Source: Azoarcus sp. L1K30
GTDB taxonomy: Bacteria; Pseudomonadota; Gammaproteobacteria; Burkholderiales; Rhodocyclaceae
NCBI RefSeq assembly: GCF_018122735.1
Contig: NZ_JAGRRD010000001.1
Span: 4,647,486 to 4,711,485, forward strand
Length of the DNA stretch: 64,000 bases
Direction: 5' to 3'
The notes beneath the pieces are model-generated. The model searched no databases. It worked only from the letters and a program-made list of their open reading frames with translations, and was not told the DNA's origin. Position 1 is the stretch's first letter. The number at the start of each line of letters is the position of its first letter. This document shows, in pieces, positions 16,562 through 28,016 of the stretch. A program made the translations under genes and the position numbers.

Positions 16562-19246
16562 ATGAGAACCGAACAAGCCCCCACCATTGAACGCGTCGAC
16601 TACCAGCCGCTGGCCTGGGTGGTCGAGCGCATCGACCTTCACTTCCGCCTCGAGCCTGCGGCGACGATCGTCACCAACCGCATGGTCTGCGTGCGCAACC
16701 CGGCCGTGGTCGCGGACGGTCCGATCCGTCTGTGGGGCGAGGCGCAGGAGCGCGTGTCGCTGAGCATCGACGGCGCAGCGCCGGCCACTGGTGCGCTGCG
16801 CGAGCATGGCGACCTGGTCGAGATCGACGTGGCCGGCGAAGCCCGGTCGGTGACACTCGAAGTGGTCACCCGGATCAATCCGCAAGCCAACACCACGCTC
16901 TCCGGGCTCTACCTCTCGAACGGCGGCTATTTTACCCAGTGCGAGGCGGAGGGTTTTCGTCGCATTACCTGTTTCCCCGACCGTCCGGACGTGATGGCGC
17001 GTTTCACCGTCACCCTCGACGCCGACCGCGATGCCTGCCCGGTCCTGCTGTCGAACGGCAATCTGCTTGAACAGGGCGAATTGCCGCAAGGGCGTCACTA
17101 CGCGAAGTGGGAAGATCCCTTTCCAAAACCGTCCTACCTGTTTGCGCTGGTGGCGGCCAGGCTGGTGGCGCTCGAGCGCGAAGTGGAAACCGCGTCCGGG
17201 CGCAAGGTGCTGCTGCAGGTGTGGGTCGAGGAGGGCAACCTCGACCGCTGTGAGCATGCGATGGATTCGCTCGTCCACTCGATGCGCTGGGACGAATCCA
17301 CTTTCGGGCTCGAACTCGATCTGGACCGCTTCATGATCGTGGCGGTGGCCGATTTCAACATGGGGGCGATGGAGAACAAGGGCCTTAATATCTTCAACAC
17401 CAAGTTCGTGCTGGCCAAACCGGACACCGCGACCGACACGGATTTCGAGAACGTCGAGAGCGTGGTGGCGCACGAGTACTTCCACAACTGGACCGGCAAC
17501 CGGGTCACCTGCCGCGACTGGTTCCAGCTCACGCTCAAGGAAGGTCTCACGGTGTTCCGCGACCAGCAGTTCTCGGCCGACATGCTTGCGCGTGCGGCCG
17601 GTCCGGAAGGTGCGGCTTCGGCGCGCGCGGTGAAGCGCATCGACGATGTCCGTGTGCTGCGCGCGGCGCAGTTTCCTGAAGATGGCGGGCCGATGGCGCA
17701 TCCGATTCGTCCCGACAGCTACCAGGAGATCAACAACTTCTACACCGCCACGGTGTATGAGAAGGGGGCCGAGGTCATCCGCATGCTGCACACCTTGCTG
17801 GGACCGGAAGGCTTCCGCAACGGCATGGATCTGTACTTCAGCTATCACGACGGTTGCGCCGTCACCTGCGATGACTTTGTCGACGCGATGGCCGAGGCCA
17901 ACGGTCGCGATCTCGACCAGTTCATGCGCTGGTACGGCCAGGCGGGTACGCCGCGCCTGCGTGCGACCTGCGCCTGGGATGCCGGCACGGGCACCTACAC
18001 GCTGAACCTCGCCCAGCACACGCCACCCACGCCGGGACAGCACGACAAGCTGCCGCTGGTGATTCCGGTGGCGCTCGGCCTGATCGGCCCCGACGGGCAT
18101 GACTGCCCGCTGCAACTCGACGGCGAGGCCCAGCCCGGAGCCGCCACGCGCGTGCTGGCCCTGACCGAGGAGGCGCAATCCTTCCGCTTCGTCGGTCTGA
18201 CCGCCGAGCCGGTACCGTCACTGTTGCGCGGCTTTTCTGCGCCGGTGATGCTCGAGGTGGACGAGGATGACGCCCGCCTGGCGTTTCGCATGGCGCATGA
18301 TTCGGACCCGTTCAATCGCTGGGACGCCGCGCAGCGCTACAGCGAGCGCATCGTGCTGGCGCTGGCCGCTGGTAGCGCGGCCGAGGTGCCACCGGCCTTC
18401 GTCGCGGCATTCCGCAGCCTGCTCGAGGATGCCCGGCTCGACCCCGCTTTTCGCGCGCAGGCGCTCACCCTGCCGACCGAGGGCTTCCTGCTCGAGCGCA
18501 TGAGTCCGGCCGACCCGCAGGCGCTGCGTGCGGCGCTGGTGACCTTGACGCGCCACCTCGGCGGTACGCTGGCCGAGCAGTGGCTGACCTTGTTCAAAGC
18601 CATGCAGGTACTGGGCCCTTACCGCTATCATCCCGCCGACGCCGGGCGTCGCGCGCTGGCCAACCTGGCGCTGCGTTACCTGGCTGCGGCGCAGGATCCA
18701 CGCGGGATTGCGCTGGCACGGCAGCGCTTCGAGGCGGCTACCAACATGACCGAGCGCTTCGGCGCGCTGGCGGCACTTGCCGTGAATGCCGGCGCGGCCC
18801 GCGATACTGCGCTGCAGAACTTTCATGCGCGCTATCAAAATGACCCGCTGGTGTTGGACAAGTGGTTTGCGCTGCAGGCGGGGGCATGGCGCTGGAGCGC
18901 TGCCGCCGCGCCGACCGTCGAGCAGGTGCGCGCGCTGATGGCCGATCCGGCCTTCAGCCTGTCCAATCCGAACAAGGTCTACGCGCTGCTGGGGACCTTC
19001 TTCCGCGCCAATGCCGGCGAATTCCACGCTGCTGATGGTAGCGGACACGTGTTCTGGGCCGACCAGGTCATCGCCCTCGATGCGACCAACCCGCAGGTTG
19101 CAGCGCGCATGGCGCGGGCGCTGGAGAACTGGCGTCGATACACCCCTGCGCTGCAGGCAAGCATCCGGCCGCAGCTCGAACGCGTGCTGGCGACGGAAAA
19201 GCTGTCGGCCGACGTCGCCGAAGTGGTGGGAAAGGCACTGGGTTGA
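16562..19246 (+). CDS. pepN: Aminopeptidase N
   Basis: PepN is a broad-specificity cytoplasmic zinc aminopeptidase of the M1 family that finishes peptide turnover. The 894-residue length is standard for bacterial PepN. The exopeptidase motif GAMENKGLN precedes the zinc site HEYFH (H304, E305, H308) with the third ligand E327 in KEG. The C-terminal half is the all-helical PepN-specific domain. The ATG follows GGAG (16553-16556). It is monocistronic, with no gene on the same strand close by. Confidence 0.96.
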   Translation: MRTEQAPTIERVDYQPLAWVVERIDLHFRLEPAATIVTNRMVCVRNPAVVADGPIRLWGEAQERVSLSIDGAAPATGALREHGDLVEIDVAGEARSVTLEVVTRINPQANTTLSGLYLSNGGYFTQCEAEGFRRITCFPDRPDVMARFTVTLDADRDACPVLLSNGNLLEQGELPQGRHYAKWEDPFPKPSYLFALVAARLVALEREVETASGRKVLLQVWVEEGNLDRCEHAMDSLVHSMRWDESTFGLELDLDRFMIVAVADFNMGAMENKGLNIFNTKFVLAKPDTATDTDFENVESVVAHEYFHNWTGNRVTCRDWFQLTLKEGLTVFRDQQFSADMLARAAGPEGAASARAVKRIDDVRVLRAAQFPEDGGPMAHPIRPDSYQEINNFYTATVYEKGAEVIRMLHTLLGPEGFRNGMDLYFSYHDGCAVTCDDFVDAMAEANGRDLDQFMRWYGQAGTPRLRATCAWDAGTGTYTLNLAQHTPPTPGQHDKLPLVIPVALGLIGPDGHDCPLQLDGEAQPGAATRVLALTEEAQSFRFVGLTAEPVPSLLRGFSAPVMLEVDEDDARLAFRMAHDSDPFNRWDAAQRYSERIVLALAAGSAAEVPPAFVAAFRSLLEDARLDPAFRAQALTLPTEGFLLERMSPADPQALRAALVTLTRHLGGTLAEQWLTLFKAMQVLGPYRYHPADAGRRALANLALRYLAAAQDPRGIALARQRFEAATNMTERFGALAALAVNAGAARDTALQNFHARYQNDPLVLDKWFALQAGAWRWSAAAAPTVEQVRALMADPAFSLSNPNKVYALLGTFFRANAGEFHAADGSGHVFWADQVIALDATNPQVAARMARALENWRRYTPALQASIRPQLERVLATEKLSADVAEVVGKALG

Positions 19247-19340
19247 AGTACGGCCCGGCAGCGGACGGAAGCGGTGTCCACTGCCGGGCCCGATGTCGCG
19301 CGCGTGGTGCGATCCGATGACGCGCGTCAGGGGTTGAAAG

Positions 19341-19784
19341 TCAGGTGGCGAGGTCGCCGGCAATGTAGCTGGACAATTGCTCGATCGTGGCCTGCTGTTG
19401 GGTGACGATACACTTGACCATGTCGCCAATGGTCACGATCCCGGCAATCCTGCCGTGATCGACCACCGGAAGGTGACGGAAGCGGTTCTCGGTCATGGTG
19501 TGCATGACCTCGTCCACCGTGCACGACGGCGTCACCGTGCACGGGTTCGGCGTCATCAGTTCGCGAACCTTGACGTCGCGGGACACGAGTCCCTTGAGCA
19601 CCACCTTGCGCGCATAGTCCCGTTCGGTAAAGATGCCCAGCAGCTGCTCCCCCTGTACGACGAGCACGGCGCCGATGTCATGCTCCGCCATGATGCTCAG
19701 CGCATCGAACACTGAGCTGTCGGGAAGCACGGCCATCGCCTTGTTGCCCTTCTGGGAAAGAATCTGTCCTACGGTCGTTGTCAT
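19341..19784 (-). CDS. Tandem CBS-domain protein
   Basis: This 147-residue protein consists almost entirely of a CBS pair (about residues 8-65 and 75-132), including GIFTERDYARKV and the MTPNPCTV linker. Such stand-alone pairs bind adenine nucleotides and act as energy sensors; a partner is not evident here. AGGAGG lies 10 bases before the ATG, with GGAG immediately adjacent. It is convergent with pepN and upstream of panC on the same strand, with a 122-base gap. Confidence 0.9.
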   Translation of the reverse strand: MTTTVGQILSQKGNKAMAVLPDSSVFDALSIMAEHDIGAVLVVQGEQLLGIFTERDYARKVVLKGLVSRDVKVRELMTPNPCTVTPSCTVDEVMHTMTENRFRHLPVVDHGRIAGIVTIGDMVKCIVTQQQATIEQLSSYIAGDLAT

Positions 19785-19906
19785 CTCCGGGGTCCCTCCT
19801 GTGGTTGCTGCGGGGATTTCGCCAAGGCAGGCGTTCTTGTCCGTGTAGCTTCCAATGTTCTGCGCCCTTATGCAAGGGGGGGCGAACCCTGATATGACAA
19901 CGGGCG

Positions 19907-21585
<1,679 letters not shown>

Positions 21586-21666
21586 CGTTCGCTCCTGAAA
21601 GGAGGGCGCAGTTTTCACCAAACTGGTGCAATGCACAAGCGGGAATTGAGCATCGGCTCCGTCAGC

Positions 21667-22308
21667 CTAGCCTGCGTAGGCGAAAAATTCGCGATAGCTG
21701 CGCATGTTGCGCAGGCGGTCGACCAGCAGTTCGAAGTCGGCTTCGCTATCCACCGGATTGAGCACGCCCGCGTCCACCACGAACAGGGGGGCAGCCTCGT
21801 AATCATAGAAGAAGCGTGCGTAGTGATCTGCAACCCGTTCCAGATAGGCCTCGGTGATGCGCCGCTCGGCCTCCATGCCGCGCTTGCGGATGCGCTCCAT
21901 CAGCGTGTCGGGGCGGGCCTGAAGATAGATCACCAGGTCGGGCTTGGGCGGTGTGGCGGGCTTGACCGCATCGAATATGCGCTCGTACAGCGCCCGCTCT
22001 TCGTCGGCAAGGTTCAGCCGCGCGAACAAGGGGTCCTTGTCGAGGAGAAAGTCCGACACGATGCGCGGTGTGTCGGCGTCGTCCTGCGCCAGGGCTGCGA
22101 GCTGGTCGATGCGCTGGAAGAGGAAGGACAGTTGCGTCGAGATCGCCCAGCGTTCGGCATTCTGGTAGAAACGCGCAAGAAAGGGATTGGCCTCGGGCTG
22201 CTCGAACAGCGTGTCTGCCTGCAGGTATTGGGCAAGGCGGGTTGCGAGCGAGGTCTTGCCGGCGCCGATCGGACCTTCGACGACGATGTAGCGCGCCTTG
22301 TCGAGCAT
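21667..22308 (-). CDS. Deoxynucleoside kinase (dAK/dGK family)
   Basis: This 213-residue kinase of the deoxyadenosine/deoxyguanosine kinase family salvages deoxynucleosides. The P-loop is VEGPIGAGKTSL near residues 10-21, and there is a YLQARPDTLMERIRKRGMEAE substrate/lid region. Its position upstream of panB-panC matches the frequent folK-dNK-panB-panC order, but an EAL-domain gene occupies the place of folK. The ribosome site is weak. Confidence 0.9.
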   Translation of the reverse strand: MLDKARYIVVEGPIGAGKTSLATRLAQYLQADTLFEQPEANPFLARFYQNAERWAISTQLSFLFQRIDQLAALAQDDADTPRIVSDFLLDKDPLFARLNLADEERALYERIFDAVKPATPPKPDLVIYLQARPDTLMERIRKRGMEAERRITEAYLERVADHYARFFYDYEAAPLFVVDAGVLNPVDSEADFELLVDRLRNMRSYREFFAYAG

Positions 22309-22377
22309 GTGGGGTATGTGCCTTGTGCGAGACGGTGGAGGGCAGGTCCGGGATTCAGGCCCCGGCCGGTGGTGATC

Positions 22378-23952
22378 CTAGCAAAAAAGCTGATCCGAGA
22401 GAAAATCGCTGAAGTTCGCCTCCGGCATCGGCAGGCCGAACAGCGGGCCTTGCTGCAACTCGCAACCGAGTGCGAGCAGGAAGGCCTGTTGCGCCTCGTT
22501 TTCGACGCCGCGTGCGAGCACCTTGAGACCGAGCGGGGCCGCCATGCAGACGATCGCCTCGACCAGCGCATCGCTTTCATCTTCCTTGCCCACTCGCCCG
22601 ACCAGTTCCGGCGCCAGCTTGAGTGCCCGAACGGGGTAGCGCTTCAGGCGCTGGATGTTGCTCAGTCCGCGGCCGAAATCGTCAATGGCAAGGCGCACGC
22701 CAAGCTCGGCAAGCGTCTGCAACGTGTCGGCAAGTCCGGCATCGGGTACGGCCAGCACCTGCTCGTCGAGATCGAGCTCGAGGCGCCCGGGTGCAATGCC
22801 GCTTTCGCTCAGCGCGGTGGTGACCTGTTGCACCAGCGCGCCGTGCAGGATCTGCTCGATCGATATGTTGACCGTGACGGTGAGCGCCCGTCCCTGCATC
22901 CGTGGCCAGGCACTTGCCTTGCTGCAGGCCGCACGCAGGGCCCAGCCACCGAGCTCGGGCAGGCGACCCTCGTCGCGTGCCGCGTCGACGAACTGGTGGA
23001 AAGGGATCAGACCCTGTTTGGGGTGGTGCCAGCGCAATAGGGCCTCTCCGGCATGGATGGCAGCGTCGCGCGCATGAACCAGGGGCTGGAAATGAAGTTC
23101 GAGTCGGGAGTTCTCAATGCGCGGATGGACCCTGACCGCGGTGCTCCTGGCGCCGACGCTTGCGATCGGGATAGTGGCAACGGCGGCGTCCGGTCCTGCG
23201 CTCACCGGTGGCAGCAGCAGCAGATGCCAGCCCGTACGGGGTCCCGGCAGCATGCGCGCATGAATCGGGCGGGCCTGGCCGCGCGGTTGAATGCGGGCGA
23301 CGGACGATCCGCCGGCGTCCGGCCAGCGCACCCTGAGACAGTTGGATGCGTCGTGGCCGATCAGGTTGGCGCGGTCCATGCCCAGCGCGCTCATTGCGGC
23401 CGCGTTGGCGGCGCTGACGCGATTGCGGTCGTCGACCACGATCACCGGTTGCACCAGTGCGGCGGCCAGCCGCGGCCAGACCTTGTCTGCGAGACCCGCG
23501 GCGGCGGCGCGAGTGGTCGACATGTCGCCACTATCGAAGGTAGCTGGGTCGGGGGTGATGATCAGTGCATGAATGCCGGGGCGCAGGCGCGCCGCGGCAA
23601 CGAACTGGAACCGGCGGCCGGCACCGTCAGGCAGTGCGATCTGAAGGGTGCCGCGCATCTCGCCCTGGATGAAGAGGCGGGCGCGGGCGTCCAGAAACGC
23701 GCGTTCGTCGACGAACAGCTCTGCGAGCGGGCGGCCTGCGATTTGCCGGTAGTCTCGTTCGAGCATGCGGCAGGCAGCACTGTTGGCGTCAATGATGCGC
23801 TCGTCGCCGGTGATGATCAGGCCCTCGTCGATGAGTTCGAGCAAGGCCAGATAGACGCCCGTCTCCGCCCCTTCCGACAGGTCGGGAACGAAGGGCTCGT
23901 CAGGATTGGCATTGCCCCTCGAGGGGCCAGGGTGGTTCATGGGCGACAGCAT
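22378..23952 (-). CDS. PAS-PAS-EAL protein, EAL domain probably inactive
   Basis: This 524-residue cytoplasmic protein has two PAS-like sensor segments (about residues 30-130 and 165-215) and a C-terminal EAL domain (about 275-520). EAL domains normally hydrolyse cyclic di-GMP. The EAL box itself is present (GEALLRW, E303), with NIS and DDFG (D424, D425) and a kept lysine (K445). However, the LEITE box reads LDLDE, the LKID box reads LKLA (A447), and the catalytic AEGVE box reads ARGVE (R481). Loss of that glutamate suggests a cyclic di-GMP or protein-binding role without hydrolysis. ATG codons at 23952 and 23940 are both possible; neither has a good ribosome site. Confidence 0.85.
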   Translation of the reverse strand: MLSPMNHPGPSRGNANPDEPFVPDLSEGAETGVYLALLELIDEGLIITGDERIIDANSAACRMLERDYRQIAGRPLAELFVDERAFLDARARLFIQGEMRGTLQIALPDGAGRRFQFVAAARLRPGIHALIITPDPATFDSGDMSTTRAAAAGLADKVWPRLAAALVQPVIVVDDRNRVSAANAAAMSALGMDRANLIGHDASNCLRVRWPDAGGSSVARIQPRGQARPIHARMLPGPRTGWHLLLLPPVSAGPDAAVATIPIASVGARSTAVRVHPRIENSRLELHFQPLVHARDAAIHAGEALLRWHHPKQGLIPFHQFVDAARDEGRLPELGGWALRAACSKASAWPRMQGRALTVTVNISIEQILHGALVQQVTTALSESGIAPGRLELDLDEQVLAVPDAGLADTLQTLAELGVRLAIDDFGRGLSNIQRLKRYPVRALKLAPELVGRVGKEDESDALVEAIVCMAAPLGLKVLARGVENEAQQAFLLALGCELQQGPLFGLPMPEANFSDFLSDQLFC

Positions 23953-24040
23953 GTGAGGATTTCAAGCCATTTAACGGCAGGAACCCAGCATACTTGAAGT
24001 ATCGCCCGGCGAATCACTCGAATAAGGGGGCGCCGCGGGC

Positions 24041-25516
24041 CTATTTTCGCCCCAGTCCGCCGAGCAGCACCGCGATCGGGCGCTGCGGGCGTCGCGGGGG
24101 GGCTTTGGCGGCGCCGGCTTCCTGCGCGATTTCCTGCGGGGCGTTGGGTTCGTAGGGCTTGCTGAAATCGAAACCGTCGGCGGCGATGTGAGACTTGTGC
24201 CGCTCCCGTGCGCTGCCCGATCCGTTGCGCGGCGGGCGCGCATCGCTGCCCGAGGCGGGATTGCGCGCCGACGCCGGTGCTGCGCGGCGTGGCTCGGCCG
24301 GCATCGCCGCCGTGCTGGCTGCAGTCCCGCTGCGGCGGCCACGGTGGCGCGTGCCTGCCTCGAAAAAGTCGGGGTCGGGATCGAAGCCGGGTACGATTTC
24401 CTGTGGAATCTCGAGCTTGATCAGCTTCTGGATGTCGGCCAGGTAGTGTTTTTCTTCCGAGCACACCAGCGACACCGCGTTGCCCTTGTGGCCGGCGCGA
24501 CCGGTGCGTCCGATGCGGTGGACGTAGTCTTCGGCGGTGTGGGGAAGCTCGAAATTGATGACGTTCGGCAGTTCGTCGATGTCGATGCCGCGCGCAGCGA
24601 CATCGGTGGCGACCAGTACGCGCAGTTTGCCGGCCTTGAAGGCCTCGAGGGTTTCGGTGCGCTGCTGCTGCCCCTTGTCGCCGTGGATGGCGTCGGCGGA
24701 GATGCCGCTGCGCTCGAGGAAGTGGGCGAGGCGGCCGCACACGATCTTGGTGGCAACGAACACCAGCGCCTGGGTATCGGGCTGGTGACGCAGCAGGTGC
24801 GCAAGCAGGTTGCGCTTCATGCCCGAGGACACCGGGTGCACCACGTGGGTAATCGTCTCCGACACCATGTTGCGGCGCGCGACCTCGATCAGTTGCGGGT
24901 TCTTCAGCATCTGGTCCGCGAGCTTCTTGATCTCGTCGGAGAACGTGGCTGAGAACAGCAGGCTCTGGCGGCTTGCCGGCAGCAGTTCGAGGATGCGCTT
25001 GATATCCGGAATGAAGCCCATGTCGAGCATGCGGTCGGCTTCATCGAGCACCAGCATCTCGACCTGGTTGAGCTGGATCGTCTTCTGCTGTACATGGTCG
25101 AGCAGACGCCCCGGGGTGGCGATGACGATCTCGATGCCGCGGCGCAATTCCTGCACCTGGGCCTTCATGTCGACGCCGCCGTAGATGCAGGTGGCGCGCA
25201 GCGGAATGTGCTTGCTGTAGGTCTTGACGGATTCGAACACCTGCATCGCCAGTTCGCGCGTGGGGGCGAGAATCAGTGCCCGTGTCTGGTGGCGTGCCGG
25301 GGAGGTGCTGGTGCTGGCGTGGCGGGCCAGGCGTTGCAGCAAGGGCAGGGTGAAGCCGGCCGTCTTGCCCGTGCCGGTCTGGGCGCCACCGAGGATGTCG
25401 TGCCCGCCGAGTACGATGGGGATCGCCTGACGCTGGATCGGAGTGGGTTCGGTGTAGCCGGATTCCGCTACGGCTTGCAGGAGTTCCGGGATGAGGCCGA
25501 GGTCGGCAAAACTCAT
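24041..25516 (-). CDS. rhlE: DEAD-box RNA helicase, RhlE type
   Basis: This is an ATP-dependent RNA helicase of 491 residues. It shows MSFADLGL with the Q motif (PTPIQRQAIP), motif I AQTGTGKTA, DEAD (LVLDEADRML), SAT (FSATFS) and HRIGRTGRAG, then a basic, low-complexity tail rich in Arg, Ala and Pro (about residues 380-491) as in RhlE proteins. The role is ribosome assembly or RNA turnover, especially in the cold. The ATG at 25516 follows AGAAAGG. Confidence 0.93.
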   Translation of the reverse strand: MSFADLGLIPELLQAVAESGYTEPTPIQRQAIPIVLGGHDILGGAQTGTGKTAGFTLPLLQRLARHASTSTSPARHQTRALILAPTRELAMQVFESVKTYSKHIPLRATCIYGGVDMKAQVQELRRGIEIVIATPGRLLDHVQQKTIQLNQVEMLVLDEADRMLDMGFIPDIKRILELLPASRQSLLFSATFSDEIKKLADQMLKNPQLIEVARRNMVSETITHVVHPVSSGMKRNLLAHLLRHQPDTQALVFVATKIVCGRLAHFLERSGISADAIHGDKGQQQRTETLEAFKAGKLRVLVATDVAARGIDIDELPNVINFELPHTAEDYVHRIGRTGRAGHKGNAVSLVCSEEKHYLADIQKLIKLEIPQEIVPGFDPDPDFFEAGTRHRGRRSGTAASTAAMPAEPRRAAPASARNPASGSDARPPRNGSGSARERHKSHIAADGFDFSKPYEPNAPQEIAQEAGAAKAPPRRPQRPIAVLLGGLGRK

Positions 25517-25762
25517 GAGTGCCTTTCTGGTTGGGCCGTCTACCACGGCATCATGCGACGCCCGCAGGGCGTCGGGATGAATGCATGCCTGGCCTGCGTC
25601 ACATTTGTGAGCGCGTGCTGGCGGGCAGACTGAAAAAGAATAAAGCGGTGATTATACACGCAGGCTGAAATGCGTTTTGTGACAAGTGCTTCCGTCTGCC
25701 AGGGCGCTGCAGCGATCAAGCGCCCGACGACATGGTCGCAAGCCCTGCGGCCCGGATTGCCG

Positions 25763-26857
25763 TCAGCGCTTGAGCGCGAGATAAGCCGTGACTTCCTCGC
25801 GGTCGTGATACAGCTGCTTGATCCGCAGGTCGTAGGGGCCGACGCTGGCCAGACGCTTCTGGATCAGGATGCGGCATTGCTCGACGGCCTCGAGGCGCCG
25901 CTTCATCGGCAGCTTGAGGTTGAAAATGGTGTGGCGGCAGCGGCCGGTGGCCACCCAGTCGGCCATCAGCGAGGCGATCCGGCTCGGTTGCTCGACCATA
26001 TCGCACACCATCCAGTCGACCGGGCGCGGCGGTCGCCAGGTGAAACCGTCGGCCTTGAGGTGCTCGACCATCTCGGTGGCCATTACGCTGTCCTTCATCG
26101 GGCCGTTGTCGACCGCGATTACGCGCAGCCCGCGATTGGCCAGCTGCCACGTCCACCCGCCGGGCGCCGCGCCGAGGTCGACGGCACGCTGACCGGCGCG
26201 GATGTAGTTTTCGCGCTCCTCGTCGCTGAGCAGGGTCATGAAGGCCTCGGCCAGCTTCAGCGTGGAGCGGCTGGGGGCGTTCGACGGCATGCGCAGGCGC
26301 GGGATGCCCATCGGCCACGGCGCGCACATGCCGGGCAGCCCCGAGGCCAGCCAGGCCGTGGTCGGGCTGGTGAAGACCACGTGCAGCACCGGCAGGCCGG
26401 TGCGACTGGTGCGCAGCCGTCCGGCCTTCTCGAGCGCCCGCGTGAGCGGCTCGGCAAAGCGTCGGCAGAAACCGCTTTGTTGTTTGGCCTCGTCATTGTC
26501 CGGGGTTTCCAGCTGCACGCCCGAGAAGCGCTGTCCGGCGGCATGAACGGCGGCAACGATCGGCGTGGCGCGGTCGCGCTCGGGAAGATCGTCCACCTTG
26601 GCGAACCACGGCAGCAGCTGGCGGGCAAAGACCGGCTTGCGCCAGTCGGCATGCTCGCCGAGGGTGGAAACCGGTACCGGTTCGAAGGCTTCGAAGACGG
26701 CATAGCCGGCGTTGGGCTGGGTGCGCACGAAGCCGATCATGCCGGCGTCTGCAGCAATGTCGTCCAGTTCGGAGGCCAGTTCTTTCTCGAAACCGGGGCG
26801 GCAATAGGCGAGCAGGCCGGAGATGGCAATACTGGCGGGCGGTGTATGGTCGGACAT
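25763..26857 (-). CDS. rlmM: 23S rRNA 2'-O-ribose methyltransferase RlmM
   Basis: RlmM methylates C2498 of 23S rRNA. The 364-residue product has an N-terminal THUMP-like part and a C-terminal Rossmann methyltransferase with the SAM motif VDLGAAPGGWTWQLA. Catalytic-tetrad candidates are MKDS, the WMVCDMVE aspartate and NLKLPMK. It is divergent from the tas-like reductase with a 91-base gap. Identification rests on clear family sequence features. Confidence 0.94.
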   Translation of the reverse strand: MSDHTPPASIAISGLLAYCRPGFEKELASELDDIAADAGMIGFVRTQPNAGYAVFEAFEPVPVSTLGEHADWRKPVFARQLLPWFAKVDDLPERDRATPIVAAVHAAGQRFSGVQLETPDNDEAKQQSGFCRRFAEPLTRALEKAGRLRTSRTGLPVLHVVFTSPTTAWLASGLPGMCAPWPMGIPRLRMPSNAPSRSTLKLAEAFMTLLSDEERENYIRAGQRAVDLGAAPGGWTWQLANRGLRVIAVDNGPMKDSVMATEMVEHLKADGFTWRPPRPVDWMVCDMVEQPSRIASLMADWVATGRCRHTIFNLKLPMKRRLEAVEQCRILIQKRLASVGPYDLRIKQLYHDREEVTAYLALKR

Positions 26858-26948
26858 GGGCAGGGTGCGCAGGTGCGCTGAAGTATCATGGTGATGCGAA
26901 GGGTCGCATGATATGTCGTGACGGCTTGAATCAACAGGAGAAATGCGG

Positions 26949-28001
26949 ATGAGCGGTGGTGATATGCATTATCGGGTGTTGGGCGAGCAGGGGCCGAAGG
27001 TGTCCGCAGTGTGCCTGGGCACCATGACTTTCGGGCAGCAGACCGGCGAGGCCGATGCCCATGCGCAGCTCGACATGGCGTTCGAGCGCGGGGTGAATTT
27101 CGTCGATACCGCCGAGATGTATGCAGTGCCCCCGCGGGCCGAGACCTATGGCGCGAGCGAGACGATCGTGGGTAGCTGGCTGCGTCGGCAGGCGCGCGAA
27201 AAGGTCGTGCTGGCAACCAAGGTCGCCGGGCCGGCGCGCAGCCTGGGCTGGATTCGTGGCGGACCGCCGGCGCTGGATCGCGCCAACATCCGAGCCGCGG
27301 TCGAAGGCAGCCTGCGCCGGCTGCAGACCGACTACATCGATCTGTACCAGCTGCACTGGCCGGAGCGCAACCAGCCGATGTTCGGGCAGTGGGACTACGA
27401 TCCGTCAAACGAGCGCGAATGTACCTCGATCCGGGCGCAGCTCGAGGCGCTGGGCGAACTGGTGGCCGAGGGCAAGATCCGGCATGTCGGGCTGTCGAAC
27501 GAACACCCGTGGGGGGTGGCGGAGTTCGTGCGCGTCGCACGCGAATCCGGGTTGCCGCGAGTGGTCTCGATACAGAACGTCTATAGCCTGCTGTCCCGTG
27601 TATTCGAGTACGGCCTTGCCGAGGTGTGCCATCGCGAACAGGTCGGCCTGCTCGCATACTCGCCGCTGGCATTCGGCCATCTGACGGGCAAGTATCTGAC
27701 GGACCCCGCCGCGCCTGGACGCCTGAACGAATTCGCCGGGTTCGGGCAACGCTACACCAAGCCGAACGTGCAGCCGGCGGTCGAAGCCTATGCGGCGCTG
27801 GCGCACCGGCATGACATGACGCCGACCGAGCTTGCGCTGGCCTTCGTCTATCGGCGGCGCCATGTGGCCAGTACGATCATCGGCGCGAGTTCGGCACGGC
27901 AACTGGCCGAGAACCTCGATGCGTGGCCGCGCGTGCTGTCGCACGAGGTGCAGGAAGAGATCAACCGCATTCACTTGCGCTACACGAATCCGGCGCCCTG
28001 A
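26949..28001 (+). CDS. tas: Aldo-keto reductase, Tas family
   Basis: This 350-residue NADPH-dependent aldo-keto reductase resembles E. coli Tas: LGTMTFGQQTGEADAHAQLD, then VDTAEMYAVPPRAETYGASE with the catalytic tyrosine, LVLATK-type lysine (VVLATKVAGPA) and QLHWPER. The natural substrate is unknown. AGGAG at 26936-26940 is best spaced (8 bases) from the ATG at 26949; ATGs at 26943 and 26964 are also in frame. It ends 15 bases from a convergent lipoprotein gene. Confidence 0.9.
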   Translation: MSGGDMHYRVLGEQGPKVSAVCLGTMTFGQQTGEADAHAQLDMAFERGVNFVDTAEMYAVPPRAETYGASETIVGSWLRRQAREKVVLATKVAGPARSLGWIRGGPPALDRANIRAAVEGSLRRLQTDYIDLYQLHWPERNQPMFGQWDYDPSNERECTSIRAQLEALGELVAEGKIRHVGLSNEHPWGVAEFVRVARESGLPRVVSIQNVYSLLSRVFEYGLAEVCHREQVGLLAYSPLAFGHLTGKYLTDPAAPGRLNEFAGFGQRYTKPNVQPAVEAYAALAHRHDMTPTELALAFVYRRRHVASTIIGASSARQLAENLDAWPRVLSHEVQEEINRIHLRYTNPAP

Positions 28002-28016
28002 TCCGGTGGCCGGCGT

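Noticed and set aside
15833-18178. A 781-codon minus-strand frame
   Set aside because: Antisense to the tandem Usp and pepN genes, with no recognisable domain.
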